Source of the DNA: Amycolatopsis lexingtonensis
GTDB lineage: Bacteria; Actinomycetota; Actinomycetes; Mycobacteriales; Pseudonocardiaceae
Length of the DNA: 64,000 nt
Direction: 5' to 3'
Assembly: GCF_014873755.1 (NCBI RefSeq)
Contig: NZ_JADBEG010000001.1
Span: forward strand, 3,102,501-3,166,500
In this document: positions 1-13,444 of the stretch, piece by piece
Layout: each line of letters starts with the position of its first letter
Position numbering within the stretch: the first letter of the stretch is position 1
The notes under the pieces: generated by a model
What the model was told of the DNA's origin: nothing
Database searches by the model: none
Seen by the model: the letters and a program-made list of their open reading frames with translations, nothing else
Position numbers and translations under genes: made by a program

Positions 1-498
1 GTGCTGCTCGTGCACGCGATCGTCGTCCTGCTCCCCCTCTCCGCCCTGCTGCTGGTGCTCACCGCCCTCTGGCCGGCCGCACGCGCCAAGCTCGCCGGCC
101 CGAACGCGATCCTGTCCGTCGTCGTGGTGGCGCTCGTCCCGGTCACCACCGAAGCCGGCGAATGGCTGGAACGCCGCGTCGCCTCGACGCCGCTCCTGCG
201 GAACCACACCGAACTCGGCGACACCGCGCTGTGGGTCGCGCTCCCGGTGGCCGTGCTCGCGCTCGTCGTCTGGTGGCGACGGCGGGAGAGCCTCCGCACC
301 CCGGCGAACGACACGAGCGCCCGCCGGACGTTCCTGGCCCCGGCATCGACCGCGGTGACCGTCGTCCTTTCGGTGCTGGCGGTCGGAGCCGCGGGCGCGG
401 CGGTGTTCGACGTCTACCGCATCGGCGACTCCGGGGCGCAGGCCAGCTGGCAAGGCCAGTTCAGCACCGTGCCGGCCCCCCGCGGCCCGGGCGGGTGA
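1..498 (+). CDS. DUF2231-family membrane protein, 5' end cut by the window
   Basis: The frame is open from the first base of the window, so the N-terminus is missing. The visible 165 residues start inside the conserved LLVHAIVVLLPLSALL segment, which in DUF2231 proteins normally follows a short GLPAH-like stretch. Membrane helices are visible near residues 1-24, 32-47, 75-91 and 112-137, with a polar, glycine- and proline-rich C-terminal tail. The family has no assigned reaction; members are small membrane proteins often found next to stress or redox genes. It converges with the surface-protein gene that follows, with a 53-bp palindrome midway between the two stop codons. Family assignment is by residue pattern only. 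Confidence 0.7.
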   Translation: MLLVHAIVVLLPLSALLLVLTALWPAARAKLAGPNAILSVVVVALVPVTTEAGEWLERRVASTPLLRNHTELGDTALWVALPVAVLALVVWWRRRESLRTPANDTSARRTFLAPASTAVTVVLSVLAVGAAGAAVFDVYRIGDSGAQASWQGQFSTVPAPRGPGG

Positions 499-564
499 GC
501 CCCGCCGGCGACGCCGCTCATCACGCGGCGAGGCCACTCTGCCGCCGGTGACCCGCTCGCCCAC

Positions 565-617
565 GTCTTGAATGACTCATTCAGGACCTCCGAAGACCTG
601 AATGAGTCATTCAAGAC
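565..617. repeat. 53-bp intergenic palindrome, copy 1
   Basis: Perfect 21-bp inverted arms (GTCTTGAATGACTCATTCAGG and its complement) surround an 11-base centre. Each arm also contains a small near-palindrome, TGAATGACTCATTCA. It lies 66 bases after one stop codon and 64 bases before the opposing one, the position of a bidirectional terminator. Two more copies are at 41183-41235 and 44887-44939. The central base of the left arm (C here, G in the other copies) is matched by its partner in the right arm, a compensating change. Confidence 0.85.
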
Positions 618-681
618 ACCGGCACGACGCTGCGGACCGCACCGACGCGACTTTGCCGGGACTCGGGCGCCTGCGACGCCC

Positions 682-2361
682 CTACCGCCATCGCCGCCGC
701 GACGTGCCCAGCACGAGCGCCGCGCCGGTGGTGGTCGTGAGGAAGGCGCCCAGCGCGAGCCAGGCGACCGCCACGCCCGTCTCGGCCAAGCCCCGCGAAG
801 GCGTCGACGCCGACCGCGCCGCCGGTGCCGCGGCCGGTGCGGGGCGGACGGCGGGCGGCGTCGCGGGATCCGGATCGCGCTGGTACGGGCCGGGAACGAC
901 GAAGTACAGGTGGCGGTAGGGATGGTCGGGGTCCACCCCGTTCTCCCCGTCGCGCACCACGAACTCCGGGTCGGAGTAGACCAGCTGCCACGGTCCCACG
1001 ATCCCGAAGTCGTACAGGCCGGCCGGCACGCCGAAGAACGTGAAGCCGCCACTGCTGCCGCTCACCGCGCGGGCGACGACCGCTCCGGTGACCTGGCTCT
1101 TCAGGTAGACCTTCACCCCGGGCAGGGGATCGCTGTTGGGCAGCCCGAGTTGCGGCTTGTCGCGGAAGAGCCCGAGGTAGCCGTCGACCCGGGGAGCCAG
1201 GCCGCCGGGGATCCTCGCGGTCGCCTGGAGGGAGCCCGTGCCGTTCAGGTTCGGCGGCGTGCCGACGGTGCAATGGACGCGCAGGTAGCCCTCGGTGAAC
1301 TCTTCGGCCGTGATCCGGACCGTCATGCCGAAGATCCGCCGCTGCCCGGCCGGGATGGCCACTCCGGGCCCGCCTTCGGCCAGCACGCCGGTCTCGACCT
1401 GGCCCGAACCGGTGGCCCAGCACGCCGCGGTCAGGTGCGCGAGCGTCGCCTGCCCCTTGTTGGTCAAGTTCAGGGTCAGGTGGGCGACCTCGTCCTTCCG
1501 GTACACCGGCCGCGTGAACGCCATCGAAGCGGACAGCCAGGTGTCGACCGAGGGCGCGGCGCGGATCAGGAGGTCGGGATCGCCGGTACCGGTCACCTCG
1601 GCACCCGGGCCCAGCAGGAACCAGCCGGGAGCGGGCCCGAACCAGGTGTAGTAGCTGCCGGCCGGCAGGTCCGGGAAGGTGAAGCGCCCGCGGGCGTCGG
1701 TGGTCGTGCTGCGCTGGACCGTCGGAACGCCACCCGAGGTGTTCGCCGCGAGCCCGGCCAGCGCCTCGCCGGGATCCATCGCGCCGTTCCCGTTCCGGTC
1801 GCCGTAGACGGTTCCGCGGAGGCTCCCGCTGACGTGCGTGACCGGGACGGAGACGGTGACGGTGTTGTCCGCCGGATCGGCGTCCGGCTCGCCGGCGGGC
1901 AGGGCCGCCGTGACGGTGAGCGTCACCGGGCCGGAGGTGGTGGTCACGTACCCGGCGGCGCTGCCCGTCACGGTCTGCCCGGGTTCGACCGGCACGCCCA
2001 GGGGCGAAATCGGCGACCACCAGGACGTCGAGAAGTTCCCGGTGGAAACGAGGGTGACCCGGGACGCGGTCTTGGTCCCCGCGTTGGTGACGCTGGCGTG
2101 CGCGGTGATCTCTTGGGTGGCGAAGTAGGAAGGCCGGTCGAACCACACCGACAGCCGCAGGTCCGCCGACTCCGGCGCGGGAGTTCGCGGCTGCGTGGTC
2201 GCCGTCGCGATCGCGCTCGTCGGGGGAACGGTGGTCGCCGGGGCCGGGGTCGACGGCCCGGCCGGGAGCGCTTCGCCCGCGAAAGCGGGTCCCGCGGGGA
2301 CCGCGAGGCAGAGTGCGATCGCCGACAGCACCACTGCGGCAGATCTGGATCGTGACATCAT
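682..2361 (-). CDS. Secreted surface protein with SdrD-like domains and LAETG sorting signal
   Basis: 559 residues from the first of two adjacent ATG codons (2361), which follow a GAGG ribosome site; the frame is open further upstream, but a signal peptide (SRSRSAAVVLSAIALCLAVP, cut near AFA) begins right after these codons. A Thr/Pro-rich linker follows, then CARDB-like beta-sandwich stretches (RPSYFATQEITAHASVTNAG) and at least two SdrD/carboxypeptidase-regulatory-like repeats with the GxVYGDRNGNGAMDPGE and GxFTFxxxPAGxY patterns. The C-terminus has LAETG, a hydrophobic segment and a basic RRRWR tail, a sortase signal of the LAxTG class used in actinomycetes. The product should be anchored to the cell wall; its ligand cannot be told. 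No sortase gene is in the window. Confidence 0.85.
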   Translation of the reverse strand: MMSRSRSAAVVLSAIALCLAVPAGPAFAGEALPAGPSTPAPATTVPPTSAIATATTQPRTPAPESADLRLSVWFDRPSYFATQEITAHASVTNAGTKTASRVTLVSTGNFSTSWWSPISPLGVPVEPGQTVTGSAAGYVTTTSGPVTLTVTAALPAGEPDADPADNTVTVSVPVTHVSGSLRGTVYGDRNGNGAMDPGEALAGLAANTSGGVPTVQRSTTTDARGRFTFPDLPAGSYYTWFGPAPGWFLLGPGAEVTGTGDPDLLIRAAPSVDTWLSASMAFTRPVYRKDEVAHLTLNLTNKGQATLAHLTAACWATGSGQVETGVLAEGGPGVAIPAGQRRIFGMTVRITAEEFTEGYLRVHCTVGTPPNLNGTGSLQATARIPGGLAPRVDGYLGLFRDKPQLGLPNSDPLPGVKVYLKSQVTGAVVARAVSGSSGGFTFFGVPAGLYDFGIVGPWQLVYSDPEFVVRDGENGVDPDHPYRHLYFVVPGPYQRDPDPATPPAVRPAPAAAPAARSASTPSRGLAETGVAVAWLALGAFLTTTTGAALVLGTSRRRWR

Positions 2362-2445
2362 CGGACGCCTCGATTCGCCGGGGTTCGTGCTCTCGACACC
2401 GAGAGCCTTCACCCCAGCCAACTGCGTGCCGCGAAATCCCGACGC

Positions 2446-2500
2446 GGGCACAAGTCCTCCGGCCGGTGGACGAAAGACCATCGCGCGGGCACAAGTGCCC
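2446..2500. promoter_or_regulatory. Paired DosR-like boxes upstream of the small stress genes
   Basis: GGGCACAAGTCC (2446-2457) and GGGCACAAGTGCCC (2487-2500) lie 41 bases apart in the divergent gap between the surface-protein start (2361) and the small gene at 2622. The first, read on the other strand, is GGACTTGTGCCC, close to the GGACTTTCGGCCC boxes found elsewhere in the window. The second is a perfect 14-bp palindrome. A DosR/DevR-like response regulator site is inferred from the resemblance only. Confidence 0.4.
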
Positions 2501-2621
2501 GAACGCACGGGAAGAACGGCTCACGCGTGCCTGGCTTCCGCCTCTGCCCGCGCTCGCCACCGAGCGTGATCCTGGTGAGGAAAGCAAAACACCCGGCACT
2601 TCCCTCCACGAGGAGGCCGAA

Positions 2622-2846
2622 ATGAGCTTCGCCCACCACGATCGGCACCAGGGGCCCGCCCGTACGGACGGATTCCCCGACGGCTTGCGGGTGCGCGCGC
2701 ACGGCGGCCGGTTCACCGGGCGGACGGGAACCGTGGTCGACCGCGCGCCCGACCTGCGTCCCGGCTCGGTCTGGGTCCGATTCACCGACGGCGACGCACG
2801 GCTCGTTCCCGGCTACCGGCTCGACCGCGCGGAGACGGACGACTGA
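2622..2846 (+). CDS. Small basic hypothetical protein
   Basis: 74 residues from an ATG with a perfect AGGAGG site 6 bases upstream (2611-2616); the frame is open further upstream but has no comparable start. The middle, VRAHGGRFTGRTGTVVDRAP followed by GSVWVRFTDGDARLVPGYRL, looks like a short SH3/KOW-type barrel, a fold common in nucleic-acid-binding or carbon-regulation proteins. I do not recognise a named family. It starts a three-gene run with the next small gene (11 bases away) and the lipoprotein, and stands downstream of two candidate DosR-like boxes. Confidence 0.6.
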   Translation: MSFAHHDRHQGPARTDGFPDGLRVRAHGGRFTGRTGTVVDRAPDLRPGSVWVRFTDGDARLVPGYRLDRAETDD

Positions 2847-2857
2847 AGGGGGCCGCA

Positions 2858-3100
2858 GTGCACGACGAGCCGACGCCCGGCGAGCGCACTCGCGTGATCC
2901 GCGTGGTGAAGCGGCAGGCGCGGAACAGCGACGAGGAGGCCGAGCTGATCGCGATGCTCGGTCTGGACCGCACGGAACCCGCGCCCCCGAAGCACCGGTC
3001 GCGCGGCGCGCTCTCGGCCGCCGAGTTGCACGACATGCTCGCGCCGTTCGCCGCCGAGCGCGTCCGCCGTTACCGCCGCACACGCAAAGAACAGGAGTAA
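2858..3100 (+). CDS. Small charged hypothetical protein
   Basis: 80 residues from a GTG codon with an AAGGGGG site upstream. The protein is highly charged and probably helical, with an acidic N-terminal third (SDEEAELIAMLGL) and a strongly basic C-terminus (AERVRRYRRTRKEQE). There is no signal peptide or membrane segment. The stop lies two bases before the ATG of the next gene, so the two are probably cotranslated. No known family recognised; a regulatory or nucleic-acid-associated role would be a guess. Confidence 0.6.
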   Translation: MHDEPTPGERTRVIRVVKRQARNSDEEAELIAMLGLDRTEPAPPKHRSRGALSAAELHDMLAPFAAERVRRYRRTRKEQE

Positions 3101-3102
3101 CC

Positions 3103-3771
3103 ATGTCTGCTTCCGGTACCTGCCGGACGGCCGCGGCCGTCGGCATCCTCTTGGCCACGGCAGCGGCGTGCGGTCACAACGCGAACACCGCGGCACCGAC
3201 CTCCACGCCGAACCTGACCACGGCGCCACCGGCGTCGACCACCACCGCGTCGCCGACCCAGCCGTCGGTGACCCCGCCGCCCGGGACCCGCTCGACACCG
3301 CGGACGAGCGCGCCGCCGGCCACGCCGTCGATCACCCGGTGCACCACTGCCGCACTGCGCCTCAGCCTCGGACAGGGCGACGGTGCCGCCGGGCACCTCT
3401 ACGTCCCGGTCACGTTCACCAACACCGGGCGCACCTGCACCATCACCGGCTACCCCGGGGTGTCCTACTTCGCCGGCGCCGACCACCACCAGGTCGGCGC
3501 GGCCGCGGTCCGCGACCCCAGCGCCACGCCGACGCTCCTCCTGCACCGCGGGCAGTCCGCGGTGGCCTGGGTCGACCAGGTCAACATCGACGCCTACGAC
3601 CCCGCCGTGTGCGGGCCCACCCCGGTGACGGGCCTGCGCGTGTACCCGCCCGGCAGCACGACGCCGGTGCTGCTGCCCGAACCCGGCGCCCGCGCCTGCA
3701 CCAAGCAACTGCCCGGCGGCCAGCGGACCCTCGCCGTCCAGGCCGTGCGGCGCGACACCGGCGCCCCCTGA
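3103..3771 (+). CDS. Secreted DUF4232 lipoprotein
   Basis: 222 residues. The N-terminus is a lipoprotein signal peptide (VGILLATAAAC, lipobox Cys near residue 23), then a low-complexity Thr/Pro/Ser linker of about 50 residues, then a DUF4232 domain from RCTTAALRLSLGQGDGAAGH onward. The TNTGRTCTITGYPGVSY signature and the paired cysteines of that family are present. DUF4232 proteins are exported actinobacterial lipoproteins without a known biochemical role. The ATG follows a GAACAGGAG ribosome site that lies inside the end of the preceding gene, so translation is likely coupled. Confidence 0.85.
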   Translation: MSASGTCRTAAAVGILLATAAACGHNANTAAPTSTPNLTTAPPASTTTASPTQPSVTPPPGTRSTPRTSAPPATPSITRCTTAALRLSLGQGDGAAGHLYVPVTFTNTGRTCTITGYPGVSYFAGADHHQVGAAAVRDPSATPTLLLHRGQSAVAWVDQVNIDAYDPAVCGPTPVTGLRVYPPGSTTPVLLPEPGARACTKQLPGGQRTLAVQAVRRDTGAP

Positions 3772-3998
3772 GGCAGGGTCCCCGGGCCCTCCCGGAAGTG
3801 TCTTTGTCCTTCTCCGGCAAGGACTTCGAGCCCTGCCCCCGGCCGGCTTACCGGCGAAGCATCGGACGTGAGGGAGCCGCCCGCCGCCTCCCGCGAACCC
3901 GGTGGCGGGGCCCCCTCCCCGCAACGGTGGTGGCGGCCCGGGCCGCGCTCCCCCTCCCCCCGCACCCGGCGGTCACCACCGTTCGCGGCCGAAAGCAC

Positions 3999-4081
3999 GC
4001 ACCCAATGTGGCGTTCGGTGCGTCCAGCGCACCCAATGTGGCGTTCGGTGCGTCAGACGCAACCAACGCCACATTGGGGCG
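3999..4081. repeat. Triple CCCAATGTGGCGTT intergenic repeat
   Basis: The 327-base gap 3772-4098 between converging genes holds no credible gene. It contains two direct copies of CACCCAATGTGGCGTTCGGT spaced 30 bases apart (from 4000 and 4030) and an inverted copy, AACGCCACATTGGG (4065-4078). The 14-base core at 4032-4045 can pair perfectly with the inverted copy across a 19-base loop. Convergent placement suggests transcription termination or a REP-like element. A GGACTTCG stretch at 3822-3829 resembles the DosR-like boxes but has no gene downstream. Confidence 0.75.
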
Positions 4082-4098
4082 CATCGCCGGGCCGCTGC

Positions 4099-4461
4099 CT
4101 AGTTCCGGTCGTCCGTAGTCTGGAGGTGCCGGATGGAATCCCCGCCCTTGTGGTGCCAGGCCCGGCCGTACTCGCTCTCCAGCGCGCTCACGAGCTTGCG
4201 CACCGCACCGTGGCACGCCTCGGCCACCGAACCCGCGTGGTGGGTTACGGAAACCGTCCGGTGACCGGCGAGGTGGGCGTCGACCACGCACCGCCGTTCC
4301 CCCTTCTCGCGGCCGGCGGCGGTTTCCTCGCCGAGGTGGACGCCGAGGCGGGTGATCCGGTCGGTGAACCGGGACAACGCGGACTCGAATTCGCCTTCCA
4401 GGCGCCGGATGAGTGTTTCGCTGCCGTGCACGGTCTTGTCCGTGCCGATCTGGATCTGCAT
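4099..4461 (-). CDS. Ribosome hibernation promoting factor (HPF/YfiA-like)
   Basis: 120 residues from the ATG that begins MQIQIGTDKTVHGSE; the frame stays open 29 codons further, but that stretch is a low-quality Arg/Gly run. The beta-alpha-beta-beta-beta-alpha pattern with ITRLGVHLGEE, RRCVVDAHLAGHRTVSVTHH and the C-terminal helix AVRKLVSALESEYG is that of sigma-54 modulation / S30AE proteins. These bind the small ribosomal subunit and idle ribosomes in stationary or oxygen-limited cells. The long-HPF C-terminal dimerisation domain is absent, so this is a short form. Two DosR-like boxes lie just upstream (4497-4531). Mycobacterial relatives of hibernation factors belong to the dormancy regulon, which fits. 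Confidence 0.75.
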   Translation of the reverse strand: MQIQIGTDKTVHGSETLIRRLEGEFESALSRFTDRITRLGVHLGEETAAGREKGERRCVVDAHLAGHRTVSVTHHAGSVAEACHGAVRKLVSALESEYGRAWHHKGGDSIRHLQTTDDRN

Positions 4462-4496
4462 GCCCTGATCGTCTTCGCCGCGGCGGGTCCGCCCCA

Positions 4497-4531
4497 GGAC
4501 CGCAGGTCCCCGGCCCGGAGGACCAAAGGCC
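4497..4531 (-). promoter_or_regulatory. DosR-like boxes upstream of the hibernation factor
   Basis: A perfect 13-bp palindrome, GGACCGCAGGTCC (4497-4509), and a second near-copy, GGACCAAAGGCC (4520-4531), lie 36-70 bases upstream of the chosen ATG (4461). The GGACC-N3-GGTCC layout matches DevR/DosR-type sites as I know them. If the upstream ATG at 4548 were the true start these would lie inside the gene, so the site also supports the shorter start. Confidence 0.45.
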
Positions 4532-4561
4532 GTACCGGAGCGGGTCATGGGACCCGGCAGG

Positions 4562-4999
4562 TCAGGTCAGCTCGGCCGGCTCCGGCGTGAGCAGCGTCCT
4601 GAACGAGCGGGGCAGCGACGCCAGCACGTGGTCGAGGTTCCCCGCCGAGCACAGCGTGTCGAGCGCCGCGCTGACCGCGACGGCCGCGTCGGCGACCTGG
4701 CTCTGGTGGATCCCGGCTTCCGCGGCGAACCGTTCGCAGAACTCGGCGACGTCGTAGGTCATCGGGACGCGAGCGGGGTTCCAGCCGTCGAAGAACTCGC
4801 CCCGCAGCAGCACCGGCAACTGGGCGGCGAAGTGCACCGCGGGTCCGGCGGGCAAGCGGTCGCGGACCACGTGCAGCCACGCCCGCAGCACCCGGTGGGC
4901 CAGCGAGCGGTCGTCGGTACCCAGCTCCCCGCCCACGACGGCGAGCCACTCGTGGGCGGTCGCCTCGGCCCGGCCGAACGGATCGGCAACGACTGACAT
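4562..4999 (-). CDS. DUF2267 protein
   Basis: 145 residues with the DUF2267 pattern: an N-terminal helix pair (AEATAHEWLAVVGGELG), ALHRVLRAWLHVVRDRLP-like text at residues 34-51, HFAAQLPVLLRGEFFDGWNP, and a second helical half ending SFRTLLTP. The family is cytoplasmic, all-helical and of unknown reaction, and occurs in actinobacteria beside stress-response genes and hibernation factors, as here. The ATG has a GGGAGTG site upstream. It is likely cotranscribed with the following hibernation-factor gene, 100 bases downstream, although that gene also has its own candidate boxes. Confidence 0.75.
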   Translation of the reverse strand: MSVVADPFGRAEATAHEWLAVVGGELGTDDRSLAHRVLRAWLHVVRDRLPAGPAVHFAAQLPVLLRGEFFDGWNPARVPMTYDVAEFCERFAAEAGIHQSQVADAAVAVSAALDTLCSAGNLDHVLASLPRSFRTLLTPEPAELT

Positions 5000-5124
5000 C
5001 GCACTCCCTCATTCCCGGTAGCGGCTCGTGCGCATTCCGCCGGACCCTATGCCTGGCGCGAACGCGGAGTATGCGGCCGGAAGTCACCACCGGCCGGGTC
5101 TTCGTGCCCCGCCTCACCGAGCCG

Positions 5125-5574
5125 TCAGGACGTGGTCACCGCGTCGATGACGGTCCGCGCCTGGACTCGCGTGAGGTGCAGCGTGCGCACCAGCTCGTCC
5201 GCGCCCGATCCGGTCGAGGCCAGTACCGCGGCGGTGCACAGGACACCGGGGAGCACCCCGGGCAGTGTGGTCCCGAGCCGGTCGAGCAGGTCGCGTGGAC
5301 CGTTGTCGCCGGCCGGGCCGAGCCGGTCGCGCCAGAGCAGCATCGCCACGTCGTCGTCGGGTCCGCTGCCGCCCGCGGCCAGGCGCGCCATCGCCTCGCG
5401 GTAACCGTCCTGGGCGAGCTGGCCGTCAAGGAGCCGCGCGGTCAGCAGCCGCTCCCGGTCGGCCGCGCCGGGCTCGTCACCACTGGTCTCGACCGGCGCG
5501 CGCCGGTGCGCGCGCACGAGCCGCCAGGCGAGCAAAAACAGCACCAGGACCCCGGCCACCAGTCCGATCGCCAT
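5125..5574 (-). CDS. Small membrane-anchored protein of unknown function
   Basis: 149 residues from an ATG preceded by GGGAGGGC. The first 17 residues (AIGLVAGVLVLFLLAWRLV) form one membrane helix; the rest is a soluble helical domain (ERLLTARLLDGQLAQDGYRE, MLLWRDRL, LLDRLGTTLPGVLPGVLCTA) with a Thr/Ser-rich end. The helical part resembles helical-repeat stress proteins, but I cannot name a family. A GGGCCGAAAGTCC box stands 62 bases upstream of the start, the exact reverse of a box before the arginine deiminase operon, so it probably belongs to the same regulon. Confidence 0.6.
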   Translation of the reverse strand: MAIGLVAGVLVLFLLAWRLVRAHRRAPVETSGDEPGAADRERLLTARLLDGQLAQDGYREAMARLAAGGSGPDDDVAMLLWRDRLGPAGDNGPRDLLDRLGTTLPGVLPGVLCTAAVLASTGSGADELVRTLHLTRVQARTVIDAVTTS

Positions 5575-5635
5575 GATTCGCCCTCCCCGCGGGTGCGTCC
5601 CCTTCGATGGTGACAGCACCCGGCGGCCGAGCGGA

Positions 5636-5648
5636 GGGCCGAAAGTCC
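5636..5648 (-). promoter_or_regulatory. DosR-like box, exact 12-mer match to the arc operon box
   Basis: On the minus strand this reads GGACTTTCGGCCC. The first 12 bases are identical to the box at 24258-24269 upstream of the arginine deiminase operon. It lies about 60 bases before the ATG at 5574 and also directly behind the end of the glycosyltransferase gene (5674). Regulatory role inferred from the shared motif. Confidence 0.5.
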
Positions 5649-5673
5649 ACTTCCACCCGGAACGCCGATACGC

Positions 5674-7164
5674 CTAGGCGTAGCCGGCCGGCGACGACAC
5701 CTCCGCAGGCGTGCCCCGCCCGGTCACCAGCCGCTCGTAGAGCGCGATGTACTGGAAGAACGACCGCGTTCCCAGGAAGTCGCGCCGGACCCGGAGCCGG
5801 GCCCGCTCCCCCATCTCCGCCGCCCGGCCCGGGTCGGCCACCAGGCCCGTCACCGCCCGGCCGAACGCGGCCAGGTCGCGGGCCTCGACCAGGCAGCCGG
5901 TGCGGCCGTCGTCCAGCTGGTCCTGGATGCCGCCGATGCGGCTGGCCACCACCGGCCGCGCCTTCCACATCGCTTCGGCCACCGTGAGCCCGAACCCCTC
6001 GGCGATGGACTTCTGCACCACCACCTGCGCCCGGCGCTGGAGCGCGTTCACGATCGCTGCGTTCTCCTCGAGGTCGGCCATCGGCAGGCTCGCGAGGTGG
6101 ACGTGGTCCCGCGCGTGCTCGGGAAGCGCGGCGTAGTAAGCCTTCGCCTCGCCCAGCACGTCCCCGCCCTCCGGGTCGTCGGCGACCTCCTCCACCGCGG
6201 GTCCCGCCAGCACCAGGTGGGCCCCGGTGGCCGGGAGGACGTGGTGCACGAACCCGTCGATCACCCCGAGCGGGTCCTTGAGCCGGTCCCAGCGCGAAAC
6301 CTGCGCCACCACCGTGTCGTCCGGGCGCAGCCGCCGGGTTTCCGTCATGCGCGCGAGGCGCTCGACCCGCGCCGCCGAGCCGTCGAACCGGGTGAACACC
6401 GGCTCGGCCGCCGGCGCGCCGTCCTGCACGCCCGCCGCCGCGAGGATGGCGGACACCCGGTCTTCGGCGAGGTCCTGGTTCTTGGCCGAGAAAGCGTCGA
6501 TCGACGGGGCGATGACCGCGGTCTTCGCCGGGTCCAGGTCGGCCCAGACGTGCTGGCGGCGTGAGAAGACGTAGGCGTCCGCCTGCCGGACGTAGCCGCG
6601 CAGGAACTCCCACGCCCGCAGGGTCACCGGGGTGGCGTGGTCGATCCCGACGTGGCTGCGCCACACGACCGGCACGCCGAGCCCGCTCAGCACCGGGACC
6701 ATCCCCGCCGTCTGCGGATCGTGCAACAGCACGACGTCACCCGGCGAAAGCCGGTTCGCGAGCTCTTCGCCCGCAGCGCGGGTGAACGACTCGTAGACCT
6801 CCCTGGCCTCCCCGTCGAGCGGCAGCCCGTCGCCGGGCGCGCCGTGCAGGTTGTTGTGCAGCCGCTTGGTCACCGCGAAGTACGGTGCCGTGCCGGCGAC
6901 GGCCAGCCAGCGCTGCTCGATGCCGGCGCCCCGCCCGTAAGCCAGCAGCGAGTGGAGCATCTCGGCCACGCCACCGCCGCGCGCGGTCGAGTTCACGTGC
7001 CACATGACGTGGTCGCCGAGCAGTTCCCGCCCGCGGGCGAACCGGTCCAGCAACCGGTGGTAGACCTGCTCGCCGACCAGCGGTTCGAACCGTTCGAGCG
7101 CCAGTCTGCCCACCGGGACCGGAACCAGCAGGGAACCGGCGGGCGCCGGGCCGGGTGTGATCAT
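5674..7164 (-). CDS. GT4 glycosyltransferase, trehalose synthase (TreT)-like
   Basis: 496 residues from the ATG at 7164, which has a GAGGAG site; the open frame continues upstream but opposes the start of the phosphopantetheinyl transferase gene. The N-terminal half carries HVNSTARGGGVAEMLHSLL, HDPQTAGMVP and RSHVGIDH, the acceptor-side signatures of retaining trehalose glycosyltransferring synthases. The C-terminal Rossmann half has QVSRWDRLKDPLGVID, KSIAEGFGLTVAEAMWKARP (the E-x7-E donor loop) and VVASRIGGIQDQ. TreT-like enzymes join a nucleotide-activated glucose to glucose to give trehalose. In this setting it could instead glycosylate the lipid made by the neighbouring synthase; the sequence does not decide. 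Divergent from the transferase gene, with only 84 bases between. Confidence 0.75.
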   Translation of the reverse strand: MITPGPAPAGSLLVPVPVGRLALERFEPLVGEQVYHRLLDRFARGRELLGDHVMWHVNSTARGGGVAEMLHSLLAYGRGAGIEQRWLAVAGTAPYFAVTKRLHNNLHGAPGDGLPLDGEAREVYESFTRAAGEELANRLSPGDVVLLHDPQTAGMVPVLSGLGVPVVWRSHVGIDHATPVTLRAWEFLRGYVRQADAYVFSRRQHVWADLDPAKTAVIAPSIDAFSAKNQDLAEDRVSAILAAAGVQDGAPAAEPVFTRFDGSAARVERLARMTETRRLRPDDTVVAQVSRWDRLKDPLGVIDGFVHHVLPATGAHLVLAGPAVEEVADDPEGGDVLGEAKAYYAALPEHARDHVHLASLPMADLEENAAIVNALQRRAQVVVQKSIAEGFGLTVAEAMWKARPVVASRIGGIQDQLDDGRTGCLVEARDLAAFGRAVTGLVADPGRAAEMGERARLRVRRDFLGTRSFFQYIALYERLVTGRGTPAEVSSPAGYA

Positions 7165-7910
7165 CGTGGGCTCCTCGGGTCGGTACGCTCGGCGGGGTGG
7201 TGGCTTTCGGCCCTGTGCGGCCGGGGAAGCCGTGAGCAAGCTGGCACCGTGACCCGACACTGGCTCGCGTACGGGATGCGGGACGTCGCCACGGCCGACG
7301 ACTGGCTGTCGCCGGCCGAAGCCGCCCGCCTGGGCGCGCTCGCGCACCCGAAACGGCGATCGGAACTGAGGTTGTCGCGCTGGACGGCGAAACACGCGCT
7401 CGCGGCCGTGCTCGGGCTCGGCACCGAGGCGGCCGCCCTCGCCCGGATCGAAGTCCGGCCGGCGGCGACCGGCGCGCCGGTGGCCTGCCACGACGGCGTT
7501 CCCGCTCCCGTGGCGGTGTCGCTGACCGACCGCGCCGACTGGGCCGTCTGCCTGACCGGGCCGCCGGGCACGGCGCTCGGCTGCGACCTCGAACTGGTGG
7601 AACCGCGCTCGGCCGCCTTCGTGCGGACGTGGTTCACCGACCGGGAGCGCCGGGCGGTCTCCGCCGGCGACCGGTCCCTGCTGGCCAACCTGATCTGGTC
7701 GGCCAAGGAAAGCGCGCTGAAGGTGCTGGGCACCGGCCTGCGCCGGGACACCCGCTCGGTCGAGGTCGAACTCGGCGCCACCCGGCCCGGGTGGAGCCCC
7801 CTGGTCGTGCGCGCGGCCGAAGGCGGCGAGTTCCCCGGCTGGTGGCGGCGGTACGGCGAGTTCGTGCTCACCTGCGCGGCCGCGGCCCCCGGGCCCCCAC
7901 CGCGCTGCCT

Positions 7911-7946
7911 GACGGAACCGCCGTCGCTGGCGACGGCGGTTCCGTC
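7911..7946. terminator. 17-bp perfect hairpin between converging genes
   Basis: GACGGAACCGCCGTCGC (7911-7927) pairs perfectly with 7930-7946 across a two-base loop. There is no T-run. It begins 12 bases beyond the carboxylase stop codon, so it is well placed to end the long leftward operon, and it could stop rightward transcription of the phosphopantetheinyl transferase too. For that gene it currently falls inside the reading frame. Confidence 0.7.
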
Positions 7947-7957
7947 ACACGGCTGGC

Positions 7958-13440
<5,483 letters not shown>

Positions 13441-13444
<4 letters not shown>

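Noticed and set aside
568..2355. Frame of 595 codons opposite the LAETG surface protein
   Set aside because: Starts inside the 53-bp palindrome (NDSFRTSEDLNESFKT is just its translation) and continues as low-complexity antisense text.
3786..3834. GGACTTCG string after the DUF4232 gene as another DosR-like promoter box
   Set aside because: It lies between converging genes with no downstream gene or RNA evidence.
3848..4291. Frame with repeated NATLG segments between 3.8 and 4.3 kb
   Set aside because: The apparent protein repeats are translations of the CCCAATGTGGCGTT intergenic repeats, with no start, ribosome site or family evidence.
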